This document shows, piece by piece, positions 35,303 through 43,593 of a stretch of DNA of 64,000 bases. This DNA is from Niabella drilacis (GTDB lineage: Bacteria; Bacteroidota; Bacteroidia; Chitinophagales; Chitinophagaceae). The translations under genes were made by a program, and so were the position numbers. How positions within the stretch are numbered: the first letter of the stretch is position 1; each line of letters starts with the position of its first letter. The notes beneath the pieces are model-generated. The model ran no database searches and was not told where the DNA came from. It saw only the letters and a program-made list of their open reading frames with translations. The DNA is taken from contig NZ_FMZO01000002.1 of NCBI RefSeq assembly GCF_900101395.1, positions 571,840 to 635,839 of the forward strand. Reading direction: 5' to 3'.

Positions 35303-35584
35303 ATGAACATTTATGTTTCAAACTTAAGCTTTATCGTTCGCGATGAAGATCTTCGGGAATTTTTTGTTGAGTATGGCGAGGTAAGTTCCGCAAGGGTTAT
35401 TACTGACAAAGCTACAGGGCGCAGCCGTGGTTTTGGCTTTGTTGAAATGCCAGACGATGAAGCTGCCCGTAAGGCGATTAAAGAACTGGATGGCGGCACC
35501 GTAGACGGACGTGCAATTAAAGTAACAGAAGCCCGGCCGAGAGAAGAAAAGAGCAATAACCGCTCTTATGCCAGCAAATGGTAA
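35303..35584 (+). CDS. RRM-type RNA-binding protein
   Basis: 93 residues forming a single RNA-recognition motif with both signature strands: RNP2 IYVSNLSF at the start and RNP1 RGFGFVEM near residue 42. A short basic tail (RPREEKSNNRSYASK) follows. Bacterial single-RRM proteins of this kind bind RNA and are often cold- or stress-responsive in cyanobacteria and Bacteroidota. The long T-rich 5' leader and a strong terminator at 35658-35703 make it a monocistronic unit. Confidence 0.93.
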   Translation: MNIYVSNLSFIVRDEDLREFFVEYGEVSSARVITDKATGRSRGFGFVEMPDDEAARKAIKELDGGTVDGRAIKVTEARPREEKSNNRSYASKW

Positions 35585-35657
35585 GCACGCTTTTTTGATA
35601 AAGCATTGATAACTGTAGTTGCGATCCGTTTGGACGTGGTTGCAGACAAATAGGGAA

Positions 35658-35703
35658 GAATGTCAGAGCCGTTAGTACGCGGATATGACATTCTTTTTTT
35701 ATG
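35658..35703 (+). terminator. intrinsic terminator of the RRM gene
   Basis: Stem GAATGTCA / TGACATTC (35658-35665, 35686-35693) followed by seven T. Confidence 0.75.
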
Positions 35704-35761
35704 GATACTAGGTAAGCCGCATTGCAAAATGAAAAAAAATCAACTATTCTTTGGTAATAGT

Positions 35762-35792
35762 TTTGTGTATTCATATTTTTCTCCTATCTTTG
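35762..35792 (+). promoter_or_regulatory. consensus promoter of tRNA-fMet
   Basis: TTTG (35762-35765), a 19-nt spacer, then TATCTTTG (35785-35792): the full Bacteroidota promoter. The mature tRNA begins at 35796, so transcription must start within about 4 nt of the element. Confidence 0.8.
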
Positions 35793-35795
35793 CAC

Positions 35796-35867
<72 letters not shown>

Positions 35868-35873
35868 CTAAAT

Positions 35874-35901
35874 AAAACCCCACTTTTGGTGGGGTTTTTT
35901 G
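35874..35901 (+). terminator. intrinsic terminator of tRNA-fMet
   Basis: Perfect stem AAAACCCCAC / GTGGGGTTTT with a five-base loop and continuing T-run, 7 nt after the tRNA. Confidence 0.88.
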
Positions 35902-36053
35902 TTTGAACCTATGTGTATTATTTGATGTGCGGTGTTTAATAAATAATACATTTAAAAGATCGATAATCGAAAACGAACTATTATGAAAGAAGCGGGTGTA
36001 ATGCTTGTTAAAGCGCGGTGCATGCAGCACATATACAGTGTAGCTCATAAGCA

Positions 36054-36080
36054 TAAAAAAAGCTCCATAAAGGAGCTTTT
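36054..36080 (-). terminator. intrinsic terminator of tRNA-Met
   Basis: On the reverse strand AAAAGCTCC / GGAGCTTTT hairpin with seven T, immediately after the tRNA. Confidence 0.85.
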
Positions 36081-36081
36081 G

Positions 36082-36155
36082 TAGCGGGATCGGGAGTTGA
36101 ACCCGAGACCTTTGGGTTATGAATCCAACGCTCTAACCACCTGAGCTACCCCGCC
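36082..36155 (-). tRNA. tRNA with anticodon CAT (elongator Met; tRNA-Ile2 not excluded)
   Basis: Reverse strand: acceptor GGCGGGG/TCCCGCT, D-stem GCTC/GAGC with loop AGGTGGTTA, anticodon stem TTGGA/CCCAA with loop TTCATAA (CAT), T-arm TCGGG-TTCAACT-CCCGA, discriminator A. It lacks initiator features (first pair is G-U, not C-A). Elongator Met is most likely; a lysidine-modified tRNA-Ile also has CAT at gene level. Confidence 0.85.
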
Positions 36156-36187
36156 GTTCTGTAAACAAAGCGATTCGTATTGGATCA

Positions 36188-36195
36188 CAAATTTA
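36188..36195 (-). promoter_or_regulatory. TAnnTTTG element upstream of tRNA-Met
   Basis: Reverse-strand TAAATTTG, 32 nt before the mature 5' end. Confidence 0.4.
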
Positions 36196-36267
36196 TTTAC
36201 CGGGCCGCAAAAATAGTTATTCTTACTGTAATTCGGAAAACAATTTCAGGATTTTATGAAAAATGTT

Positions 36268-36597
36268 TTAACCAGCTGCATCCAGGATATCTTCCATGTA
36301 AACGGAGCTGTGACTTTCATGATAAACGCATTTCCGGTCTTTGATCAGCAATACCTGCGGCGATTCGTGCCGTATGCCATAACGTTCTGCGATCGCATTG
36401 GACAGATCGCGGTAGGCGATCAGGTCCAGGTAATAAAAGTCAACCATATCCGGCAACCTGCCTTTGTTCAGCCTGCTTTTTACAACGCTGCTGATGGAGC
36501 AACGGGTGCTGTGTTTAAAAATCAATTGCGGCCGGCTTCCGGATGACAGGTCAATAGCGTCCAGCTGCGTTTCTTGTTCCAGGGGGATCCAGTTCAT
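36268..36597 (-). CDS. ytxJ: bacillithiol-system redox-active protein, YtxJ type
   Basis: 109 residues with a thioredoxin-like fold: IFKHSTRCSISSVVKSRL carries the single active-site Cys of YtxJ (C-S-I-S rather than CxxC), followed by FYYLDLIAYRDLSNAIAERYGIRHESPQVLLIKDRKCVYHESH with the cis-Pro region. YtxJ proteins are proposed monothiol bacilliredoxins that remove bacillithiol from proteins. The organism should make bacillithiol, and bshC is in this window at 60067. It starts 18 nt after yebC with an AAGGAG sequence before its ATG, so the two form an operon. Confidence 0.9.
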   Translation of the reverse strand: MNWIPLEQETQLDAIDLSSGSRPQLIFKHSTRCSISSVVKSRLNKGRLPDMVDFYYLDLIAYRDLSNAIAERYGIRHESPQVLLIKDRKCVYHESHSSVYMEDILDAAG

Positions 36598-36615
36598 TTT
36601 GAATACTCCTTCTGA

Positions 36616-37338
36616 CTATTGCATGTTATGAAAAACCTTCTGTACGTCTTCGTCCTGCTCGAGGCGCTCGATCAGCTTGCTCACTTCTTCTGCCTGTTCA
36701 TCCGTTACCGGAACGGTGGTGCCGGGGATCCATTCTACTTCCGCGCTGATCGGAGTAATATTTCTTTCTTCCAGGGCTTTTTGCATATTGCCAAAATCGG
36801 TAAAGCCCACACGTACCACCAGGATTTCTTTCTCGTTGTCGTCCGTACTTTCTCCCAGTTCTTCAAGACCGGCATCGATCAGCTCCAGTTCGAGATCTTC
36901 TGCGTTCAATCCGTCGGGGTTTAATTTAAAAACGCCCATTTTATTAAACTGGAAAGCCACGCTGCCACTGTTTCCCAGGGTGCCTCCACCTTTATTAAAG
37001 TGGGATTTTACATTGGCCACTGTACGTACATGATTATCGGTTGCCGTTTCTACCAGGATGGCTACTCCATGAGGCCCGTATCCTTCGTAAAGAATTTCAT
37101 CGTAATTCTCCATCTCTTTGCCCTGTGCTCTTTTGATGGCTGCTTCTACGCGGTCTTTGGGCATGTTTACACTCTTGGCGTTTTGCATACAACGGCGCAA
37201 TGCAGCGTTGGTAGCAGGATCCGGCCCCCCGGCTTTAACGGCAATGGCAATTTCCTTACCAATACGTGTAAATTGTTTTGCCATACGGTCGTAGCGGGCA
37301 AACATGCTGGCTTTACGAACTTCAAATATCCTTCCCAT
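36616..37338 (-). CDS. yebC: YebC/PmpR-family regulator or translation factor
   Basis: 240 residues, full length for the family. Signatures: [105 protein letters not shown]. YebC proteins were described as transcriptional regulators and more recently linked to relief of ribosome stalling at proline runs. A TACGTTTG promoter element precedes it by 35 nt. First gene of a two-gene operon with ytxJ. Confidence 0.96.
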   Translation of the reverse strand: MGRIFEVRKASMFARYDRMAKQFTRIGKEIAIAVKAGGPDPATNAALRRCMQNAKSVNMPKDRVEAAIKRAQGKEMENYDEILYEGYGPHGVAILVETATDNHVRTVANVKSHFNKGGGTLGNSGSVAFQFNKMGVFKLNPDGLNAEDLELELIDAGLEELGESTDDNEKEILVVRVGFTDFGNMQKALEERNITPISAEVEWIPGTTVPVTDEQAEEVSKLIERLEQDEDVQKVFHNMQ

Positions 37339-37373
37339 ATAAAATACTTGGTCTAAAAAAGTTAATTGAGGTG

Positions 37374-37381
37374 CAAACGTA
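37374..37381 (-). promoter_or_regulatory. TAnnTTTG promoter element for yebC-ytxJ
   Basis: Reverse-strand TACGTTTG, ending 35 nt before the yebC ATG. Confidence 0.5.
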
Positions 37382-37519
37382 CATTAAATTTTTGATCCAT
37401 AGAACTGCGGGTAGTGATGTATTTGGTGCCCAGAGATTTACATGTTGTATTACCGTTTGCTGTAACTTAGCAATCAACGATTTCGATCCCATTTAGTTCA
37501 AAATAAGCAAGAGTAAAAC

Positions 37520-39190
37520 ATGAATCAAAGCTCAAAAATGAAATGTTGCCACCTCCTGATACTTCTTTTTCTGGCGGGTGCACTTACTGCTCAGGCACAA
37601 ACCGGCATTCGTTCGGGAGGCACAATTATTACCTATAAGCCAGGGAAAACCAGGATAGGGGAGAACGAAAAGGGCGGTCTGCTCATTAATGTATCGCCCC
37701 GTGATCTACAAAAATTTAAAGCTTCCGGTTTCGTGCAATACAGCGATTTGGGCGCAGCGGGGGACGGGAAATCGGATGATATTGACCCGATCGTTGCAAC
37801 CCACGCAGTGGCCAATGAACAAGGCCTCGCCGTTAAGGCAAACGAAGGCGCCACCTACTATATTGGCGGAAAGGCGCATACCGCTATCATTAAAACAACA
37901 ACTGATTTTGGAACTGCCCGTTTCATAATCGATGACACCGAAGTGCAGAACCGGAATGCAGCAATTTTTGAAGTGGCCTCAGGCCTGGCAGCCTCCCCGC
38001 TCAAAGGAATTACCTCTTTGAAGAAAAATCAAAAAAAAATCAACGCCTCCTTTCCTGCAACCAGTCTTATTACGGTAACTGATACCCAGATCAAACAGTA
38101 TATTCGTATGGGATTAAACCAGGATAAAGGAGCTGCGCAAACGGACATTTTCATCGTTGATAAAAACGGGAATATAGATATGAATGCGCCCATTATCTGG
38201 GACTTCAATACAATTACTGCAATTACCGCATTGCCCATAGACGAAGAGCCGCTCAGGATTTCAGGCGGCGATTTCACTACGATCGCCAATGCCGCTGAAT
38301 CGAAATATACCTATTACGATCGAAATATTGCGATAAAACGTTCAAATGTTGTGGTAGATGGGATCGTACATCGTATTACCGGTGAAGGAGATCATGGGGC
38401 ACCTTATGGAGGTTTTTTAAATATCAGCAACTGCGCCTTTGTGACTATTAAAAATTGTGTTCTTACGGGGCACAAAACATACCGGACCATTGGCTCGGCA
38501 GGAGCCCCGGTATCGATGGGCACTTATGATATTTCTGCGAACCGGGCGCTAAATATTTCCTTTATTAATTGCAGACAGACCAATGATATTAATGACAACA
38601 GGTATTGGGGAATCATGGGATCCAATTATTGTAAAAATATTTTGTATGACGGTTGTGTATTCTCCCGTTTTGACGCCCATAAAGGAGTGGCTAATGCTAC
38701 CATACGTAACTCTACGCTGGGGTACATGGGTATTAATGCCATTGGCAGTGGAACATTTCTTGTTGAAAACAGTACGATTAATGGCGGCAGCCTGATCAAC
38801 CTGCGAAGTGATTATGGCAGTACCTGGCAGGGCCGTTTCATTATCCGCAATTGTATATTCAGACCTCAGGCCGGAAAACCCGTTCATAGCGTGTTGATTA
38901 ATGGCTCCAATTCGGGTCAGCATGATTTTGGCTATACCTGTTATATGCCTGAACAAATCATTATCGAAAACCTGAAAATTGAAGACAAAAATCACCCCGC
39001 AGACTATAACGGCGTGGCTGTTTTTGCCGATTTCAACCCAAAAATGAAAGATGACACGTACAAGGAACAATTCCCGTATGTAGTCACTAAAGAAGTTGTT
39101 CTGCAAAATGTAACTACCACCAGCGGTCATGCCTTACGTGTCAGCAATAACCCGTTTGAATTCCGGAATGTGAAAATAAGCAACAGATGA
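37520..39190 (+). CDS. secreted right-handed parallel beta-helix protein
   Basis: 556 residues, with an alternative ATG at 37538. A signal peptide (MKCCHLLILLFLAGALTAQAQ) is followed by a pectate-lyase-superfamily entry motif (FVQYSDLGAAGDGKSDDIDPIVATHAVANEQGLAV), a typical start of GH28/phage-tailspike-like beta-helices, then many rungs (ISNCAFVTIKNCVLTGHKTYRTI, CKNILYDGCVFSRFDAHKGVANATIRNSTLGYMG, FLVENSTINGGSLI, RFIIRNCIFRP). It probably acts on a polysaccharide outside the cell, but the catalytic class cannot be read. It stands alone between yebC-ytxJ and a convergent amino acid permease gene. The base composition looks slightly more AT-rich than its neighbours. Confidence 0.75.
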   Translation: MNQSSKMKCCHLLILLFLAGALTAQAQTGIRSGGTIITYKPGKTRIGENEKGGLLINVSPRDLQKFKASGFVQYSDLGAAGDGKSDDIDPIVATHAVANEQGLAVKANEGATYYIGGKAHTAIIKTTTDFGTARFIIDDTEVQNRNAAIFEVASGLAASPLKGITSLKKNQKKINASFPATSLITVTDTQIKQYIRMGLNQDKGAAQTDIFIVDKNGNIDMNAPIIWDFNTITAITALPIDEEPLRISGGDFTTIANAAESKYTYYDRNIAIKRSNVVVDGIVHRITGEGDHGAPYGGFLNISNCAFVTIKNCVLTGHKTYRTIGSAGAPVSMGTYDISANRALNISFINCRQTNDINDNRYWGIMGSNYCKNILYDGCVFSRFDAHKGVANATIRNSTLGYMGINAIGSGTFLVENSTINGGSLINLRSDYGSTWQGRFIIRNCIFRPQAGKPVHSVLINGSNSGQHDFGYTCYMPEQIIIENLKIEDKNHPADYNGVAVFADFNPKMKDDTYKEQFPYVVTKEVVLQNVTTTSGHALRVSNNPFEFRNVKISNR

Positions 39191-39290
39191 ATGATCTGTT
39201 TTGCCTAAAACGTCGCTATCCCTCCGATTTCTTTAATTGTTTTAGATGCCAAAACGGGGGTTCACAATAAGTGCCTTTGTCAGGCCCGGA

Positions 39291-40964
39291 TCAAACTGTT
39301 TGGGCCTTCTTCGAACGATTCGTTAAGAATAGCACCAAATGAAGCAGGCCAAAGCCCAGTGAGAAGTAGAACAGACCTGTATCCGGAACATTGGAGGTGA
39401 AATGATGAGCACATGCAACGATTGCCAGAATCACAGCCATCACGATCCCGGTATTGGAAACGGTCCGGTAGCTCCGGCTGTCGTGTTTGCCCTTATTCAG
39501 GATACTGTGTTTAAGGCCAAAGAACAGGTATACATCCATACCGATGAGCATCCATACGATCAGGCGGATCCAGGTATCGAACGGAAGAAAGGCCATCATC
39601 CCGAAACAAACGATCACTCCCAGGACAGGAACGAGGGGAACCAGGGGCGTTTTAAATGCTCTTGGAGCATCCGGGTTCGATTTTCTGAGGATGATCACCC
39701 CAATGCAAACAAGAATAAACGCAAAAAGGGTGCCGATACTGGTCATTTCACCAACAACCCGCCCCGGAACAAAAGCGGCAAAAAGGCTCACAAAAACCAT
39801 GAAAAACAGGTTGGAGCGGGCGGGAGTGCGGTATTTGGAGTGAACGACTGAAAAGAATTTTGGGAGTAACCCATCGCTGCTCATGGAATAGAACACACGG
39901 CTCTGGCCCAGGAGCATCACCAGTATCACTGATGCGTAGCCCAGCAGGATGGCAATAATAATGGTATTGTTGAGCCAGGGATAGGCCGGCTGAATTTTAC
40001 CGCTTGCATCGGCAATACCCATATGATCAATGGCGGTGGCTACGGGAGCAAGATGGTCGCTGGAGGACCCCTGTCCGAATTCGGTATAATGGGCCACCCC
40101 AACCATTACGTAGGCAAATACAATATACAATGCCGTACAGATCAGCAATGATCCCATAATACCGATAGGCATGGCCTTTTTGGGATTTTTTGTTTCCTGG
40201 GCAGCCGTGGATACCGCATCAAACCCGATATAGGCAAAAAAGACCACGGCGGCTGCCCGGATGATGCCAGACCAGCCGAATTTGCCAAACTCACCCTGGT
40301 TTTCGGGGATCAGGGGTTGCAGGTTCTCCGGCCGCACATATTTAAAGCCCACAAAAATAAAAGTGAGCACAATACCCACCTTTAATACTACAATAATCGT
40401 ATTTACCAGCGCAGACTCGCTGGTCCCCTTAATCAGCACTAGCGACATCAGCACCACGATAAACACAGCCGGGAGGTTCAGCAAGCCATGTGTGCCATCA
40501 GCAGCAGTGTCAAAAGGGGTCATCATCAGGTATTGCGGAAGCGAAACGCCAAACGTTGCAAATAATTTTGACAGGTAGCCGGACCAGCTTGAGGCCACAG
40601 TGGCCGCGCCAACGGCATATTCCAGCACCAGGTCCCAGCCAATGATCCAGGCAATAAATTCGCCCATTGTTGCATAACTATATGTATAAGCACTGCCGGC
40701 AACAGGGATCATTGATGCAAATTCCGCATAGCATAACCCCGCAAAGGCGCAACCCAGTGCGGCTACCACAAAGGAGATCATAATGGCCGGACCTGCATAA
40801 TTGGCAGCAGCCATACCGGTAATGGAAAATAACCCGGCCCCGATAATAGCACCGATCCCCAAAGCCACAAGCGACCATGAGGTAAGTGTTTTTTTCAGCC
40901 CTTTTTCCGACTCCTCTGCTTCGGCTAATAAGGAATGCAATGGTTTTTTAACAAATAATCCCAT
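39291..40964 (-). CDS. APC-family amino acid permease (cationic amino acid transporter type)
   Basis: 557 residues with about 14 hydrophobic helices. The first helix region (LVALGIGAIIGAGLFSITGMAAANYAGPAIMISF) has the GIGAIIGAG glycine motif that binds the substrate alpha-carboxyl/amino group in APC carriers, followed by YAEFASMIPVAGSAYTYSYATMGEFIAWIIGWDLVLEYAVGAATVA typical of the CAT/YfnA subgroup. The C-terminal extension with two extra helices also fits CAT transporters. Substrate probably a cationic or neutral amino acid. No riboswitch or leader peptide is seen upstream. Confidence 0.93.
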   Translation of the reverse strand: MGLFVKKPLHSLLAEAEESEKGLKKTLTSWSLVALGIGAIIGAGLFSITGMAAANYAGPAIMISFVVAALGCAFAGLCYAEFASMIPVAGSAYTYSYATMGEFIAWIIGWDLVLEYAVGAATVASSWSGYLSKLFATFGVSLPQYLMMTPFDTAADGTHGLLNLPAVFIVVLMSLVLIKGTSESALVNTIIVVLKVGIVLTFIFVGFKYVRPENLQPLIPENQGEFGKFGWSGIIRAAAVVFFAYIGFDAVSTAAQETKNPKKAMPIGIMGSLLICTALYIVFAYVMVGVAHYTEFGQGSSSDHLAPVATAIDHMGIADASGKIQPAYPWLNNTIIIAILLGYASVILVMLLGQSRVFYSMSSDGLLPKFFSVVHSKYRTPARSNLFFMVFVSLFAAFVPGRVVGEMTSIGTLFAFILVCIGVIILRKSNPDAPRAFKTPLVPLVPVLGVIVCFGMMAFLPFDTWIRLIVWMLIGMDVYLFFGLKHSILNKGKHDSRSYRTVSNTGIVMAVILAIVACAHHFTSNVPDTGLFYFSLGFGLLHLVLFLTNRSKKAQTV

Positions 40965-41112
40965 AAGATTGATTCTTTAATGAGTAGTTGATTTTTTAAA
41001 TAAAAATTATATGGCAGTGAAAAGTAAGCAATAATACGCTTCCCGGATAAAACTTATTCCATTTTTTTGAAAAATTATTAAAAGGGGAATCGCCTTTTTC
41101 AGGCTAAACCTT

Positions 41113-41120
41113 TAGTTTTG
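41113..41120 (+). promoter_or_regulatory. TAnnTTTG promoter element for the DAACS transporter
   Basis: TAGTTTTG ending 18 nt before the ATG at 41139; it overlaps the in-frame TTG at 41118, excluding that start. Confidence 0.5.
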
Positions 41121-41138
41121 GCAAATAACCACTCGACT

Positions 41139-42611
41139 ATGAATAAAAGAAAAGCCGGGTTTCTTTCCATTATACTTTTTACGATTGCTGCTGCTTTTCA
41201 CCTCATACATGAAGAATGGGCCCCAATGCCGGAGGCTTTGCTTTTTGGCCTGAGATGGGTGGTGATCGCCAGCCTGGTCCTTTTTGCGGGGTATAAAAGA
41301 TCACTGACCACCTGGATCTTTGTGGCCATGGCGATCGGGGTTGAGATCGGCGTGGATTTCCCCGCTTTTTCCCAAAACCTGAAATTTCTGAGTACGATCT
41401 TCCTGCGGCTGATCAAGACCATTGTGGCCCCGCTGCTGTTTTCGACCCTGGTAGTGGGCATCGCCAGCCATAGCAACCTGAAACAGGTAGGCAGGATGGG
41501 ATGGAAATCTATACTTTATTTTGAGATAGTAACCACTTTTGCACTGATAATAGGGTTGGTATTTATAAATATTACCAAGGCCGGAACAGGTATTGAAGTG
41601 CCTGAGGCATTGCTGAAAGACCTGCCGCGTTCCCAGGAAAAACTGCTGCAGCAAAAGGTGATCACTATTATGGACAGCGCCGGGGTTTCGGTGCCGCCGC
41701 ACCTGATCGACAAACTGCCGGATCCTTCCGAAAAAGGCTGGCAGGACCATATCGTGGATATTTTCCCGGAAAACATCATTAAATCGGTTTATGAAGGCAA
41801 TGTGTTGCCCATTGTGGTATTTAGCCTGATCTTTGGGATCTCGCTGGCCATGCTTTCTGAAAAGCGGAAAAAGCCGCTCATCGATTTTACGGAAAGTTTA
41901 TCCGAAACCATGTTCAAGTTCACCAACCTGATCATGCATTTTGCACCCTTTGGGGTGGGGGCTGCCATATCGGTTACGGTCGGGCACCTGGGAATTGATA
42001 TTTTAAAGAACCTGGGATTGCTCCTCGTTACGCTTTACCTGGCATTGATCGCATTTATCCTGGTGGTACTGGTGCCCATTGCCCTGTTTGTGGCAAGGAT
42101 CCCGTTACGGCGGTTCATACAGGCCATCAAAGAACCGGTATCCATTGCATTTGCAACAACCAGCTCCGATTCTGCATTGCCTAAAGCGCTGGAAAACATG
42201 GAAAAATTCGGAGTACCTCGAAAAATAGTTTCGTTCGTTATCCCAACGGGTTATACCTTTAACCTAGATGGAACGACACTGTACCTGTCGCTGGCCTCGG
42301 TTTTTGTGGCCCAGGCCGCGGGTATTCATCTGTCGTTTGGAGCACAGCTGATGATCGGTTTATCGCTGATGCTGAGCAGTAAAGGAGTAGCTGCCGTACC
42401 CCGGGCATCTTTGGTGATCCTGATTGCCACGGCACACACTTTTAATTTGCCATTGTGGCCGATCATGGCCATTTATGGGATCGATGAGCTGATGGATATG
42501 GCCCGTACTTCTGTTAATGTAATTGGAAATACCCTGGCAAGTTGTGTAATTGCCCGATGGGAAGGTGAATTTGATGAACAAAAAGCCCTGAATTTTGTAG
42601 AGGATAATTAA
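41139..42611 (+). CDS. dicarboxylate/amino acid:cation symporter (DAACS, GltP/DctA type)
   Basis: 490 residues. The family motifs are clear: FLRLIKTIVAPLLFSTLVVGIA early, then AFATTSSDSALPKALENM (serine-rich hairpin), PTGYTFNLDGTTLYL (helix 7 NxDG-type Na+/substrate site) and LMLSSKGVAAVPRASLVIL (second hairpin), followed by a late DELMDMARTSVNVIGN segment, the transport-site Asp/Asn. It imports glutamate, aspartate or C4-dicarboxylates with Na+ or H+. About 80 additional N-terminal residues with two hydrophobic segments are longer than in DctA. A dedA gene follows 9 nt downstream. Confidence 0.93.
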   Translation: MNKRKAGFLSIILFTIAAAFHLIHEEWAPMPEALLFGLRWVVIASLVLFAGYKRSLTTWIFVAMAIGVEIGVDFPAFSQNLKFLSTIFLRLIKTIVAPLLFSTLVVGIASHSNLKQVGRMGWKSILYFEIVTTFALIIGLVFINITKAGTGIEVPEALLKDLPRSQEKLLQQKVITIMDSAGVSVPPHLIDKLPDPSEKGWQDHIVDIFPENIIKSVYEGNVLPIVVFSLIFGISLAMLSEKRKKPLIDFTESLSETMFKFTNLIMHFAPFGVGAAISVTVGHLGIDILKNLGLLLVTLYLALIAFILVVLVPIALFVARIPLRRFIQAIKEPVSIAFATTSSDSALPKALENMEKFGVPRKIVSFVIPTGYTFNLDGTTLYLSLASVFVAQAAGIHLSFGAQLMIGLSLMLSSKGVAAVPRASLVILIATAHTFNLPLWPIMAIYGIDELMDMARTSVNVIGNTLASCVIARWEGEFDEQKALNFVEDN

Positions 42612-42620
42612 AACCAAATA

Positions 42621-43403
42621 ATGATCGAACTTTTAAGCAGCTTTAGCTGGACAGATTTGTTGCAACCGCAGTGGTATATTGAGAATGGTGGCCTGTGGCT
42701 TTTACTTTTTGTTGTGTTTGCTGAAACCGGTCTGTTTGCCGGGTTCTTTCTCCCGGGTGATACGCTTTTATTTATAGCAGGGATCTATGCCCATAAGATC
42801 GGGGAGGGCGTAACCGCCGAACCGGGGCTGACCTACCAGTTTTTAAAATTGTTCAATTTAGGGCATATCCAGAATGAATGGGTAGACCTGATCGTGCTGT
42901 GGGCGTTGATCTCCTTTTGCGGGATCCTGGGTAATATGGTGGGCTACTGGACGGGCCGTAAAGTAGGGCCGGCAATGTATCATTGGAAAGAGAATTTCTT
43001 TTTTAAACGTCGCTACCTGGAGCAGGCGCACGATTTTTATGAAAAACATGGCGGCGGGGCGATCATTGTTGCGCGCTTCCTGCCTTTTATCCGGACCTTT
43101 GCGCCGATCATTGCTGGTATTGTGGGTATGAACAGGGCCAAATTTACCTTTTATAATATCGTAGGTTGTATCTCCTGGGTGTTTTCCATGTTATTTGCAG
43201 GACATTTTCTGCAGAAATGGCTGATGAGCGCCTTCCAGTTCGACCTGAAGCAGCATCTGGAATACATTGTATTGGGAATTGTAGTGGTAACCACTGCGCC
43301 GGTGATCCTTAAACTGATGAGCGGAAAGAAAAAAGCAAAGGAGAAGGAAGCTGCAGCCGCCGCAAAAAAAGCACTGGATGCAACGCCCGAAAGCGCCGAA
43401 TAA
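42621..43403 (+). CDS. DedA-family membrane protein
   Basis: 260 residues. DedA/SNARE-associated features: FAETGLFAGFFLPGDTLLFIAG (the re-entrant F/Y-PGD motif with E and D), GNMVGYWTGRKVGP, and GGGAIIVARFLPFIRTFAPIIAGIVGM with the two conserved arginines. Members act as lipid (undecaprenyl phosphate or phosphatidylethanolamine) scramblase/flippases or in membrane homeostasis. The C terminus is a Lys/Ala-rich tail. It is only 9 nt after the transporter gene, so they are co-transcribed, ending at the terminator at 43427-43461. Confidence 0.94.
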   Translation: MIELLSSFSWTDLLQPQWYIENGGLWLLLFVVFAETGLFAGFFLPGDTLLFIAGIYAHKIGEGVTAEPGLTYQFLKLFNLGHIQNEWVDLIVLWALISFCGILGNMVGYWTGRKVGPAMYHWKENFFFKRRYLEQAHDFYEKHGGGAIIVARFLPFIRTFAPIIAGIVGMNRAKFTFYNIVGCISWVFSMLFAGHFLQKWLMSAFQFDLKQHLEYIVLGIVVVTTAPVILKLMSGKKKAKEKEAAAAAKKALDATPESAE

Positions 43404-43426
43404 CTTCATTTTACAACATATCAGAT

Positions 43427-43461
43427 AAAAGAACAGTCCGTACAAACGGGCTGTTCTTTTT
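43427..43461 (+). terminator. intrinsic terminator after dedA
   Basis: AAAAGAACAG / CTGTTCTTTT perfect outer stem with an inner CCGT/ACGG stem, followed by T. Confidence 0.85.
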
Positions 43462-43593
43462 GAGGGCAGTTGTTTGTATCACCGGGATTTTATGAGATCT
43501 CTCCAAGTATCTCAGTCCTCTTGCCCTCATAATGATGAGCGGTTTTGCTTCTTCCCCGGATTATTTATCTTGCAGCACTGCAAATATGAATGA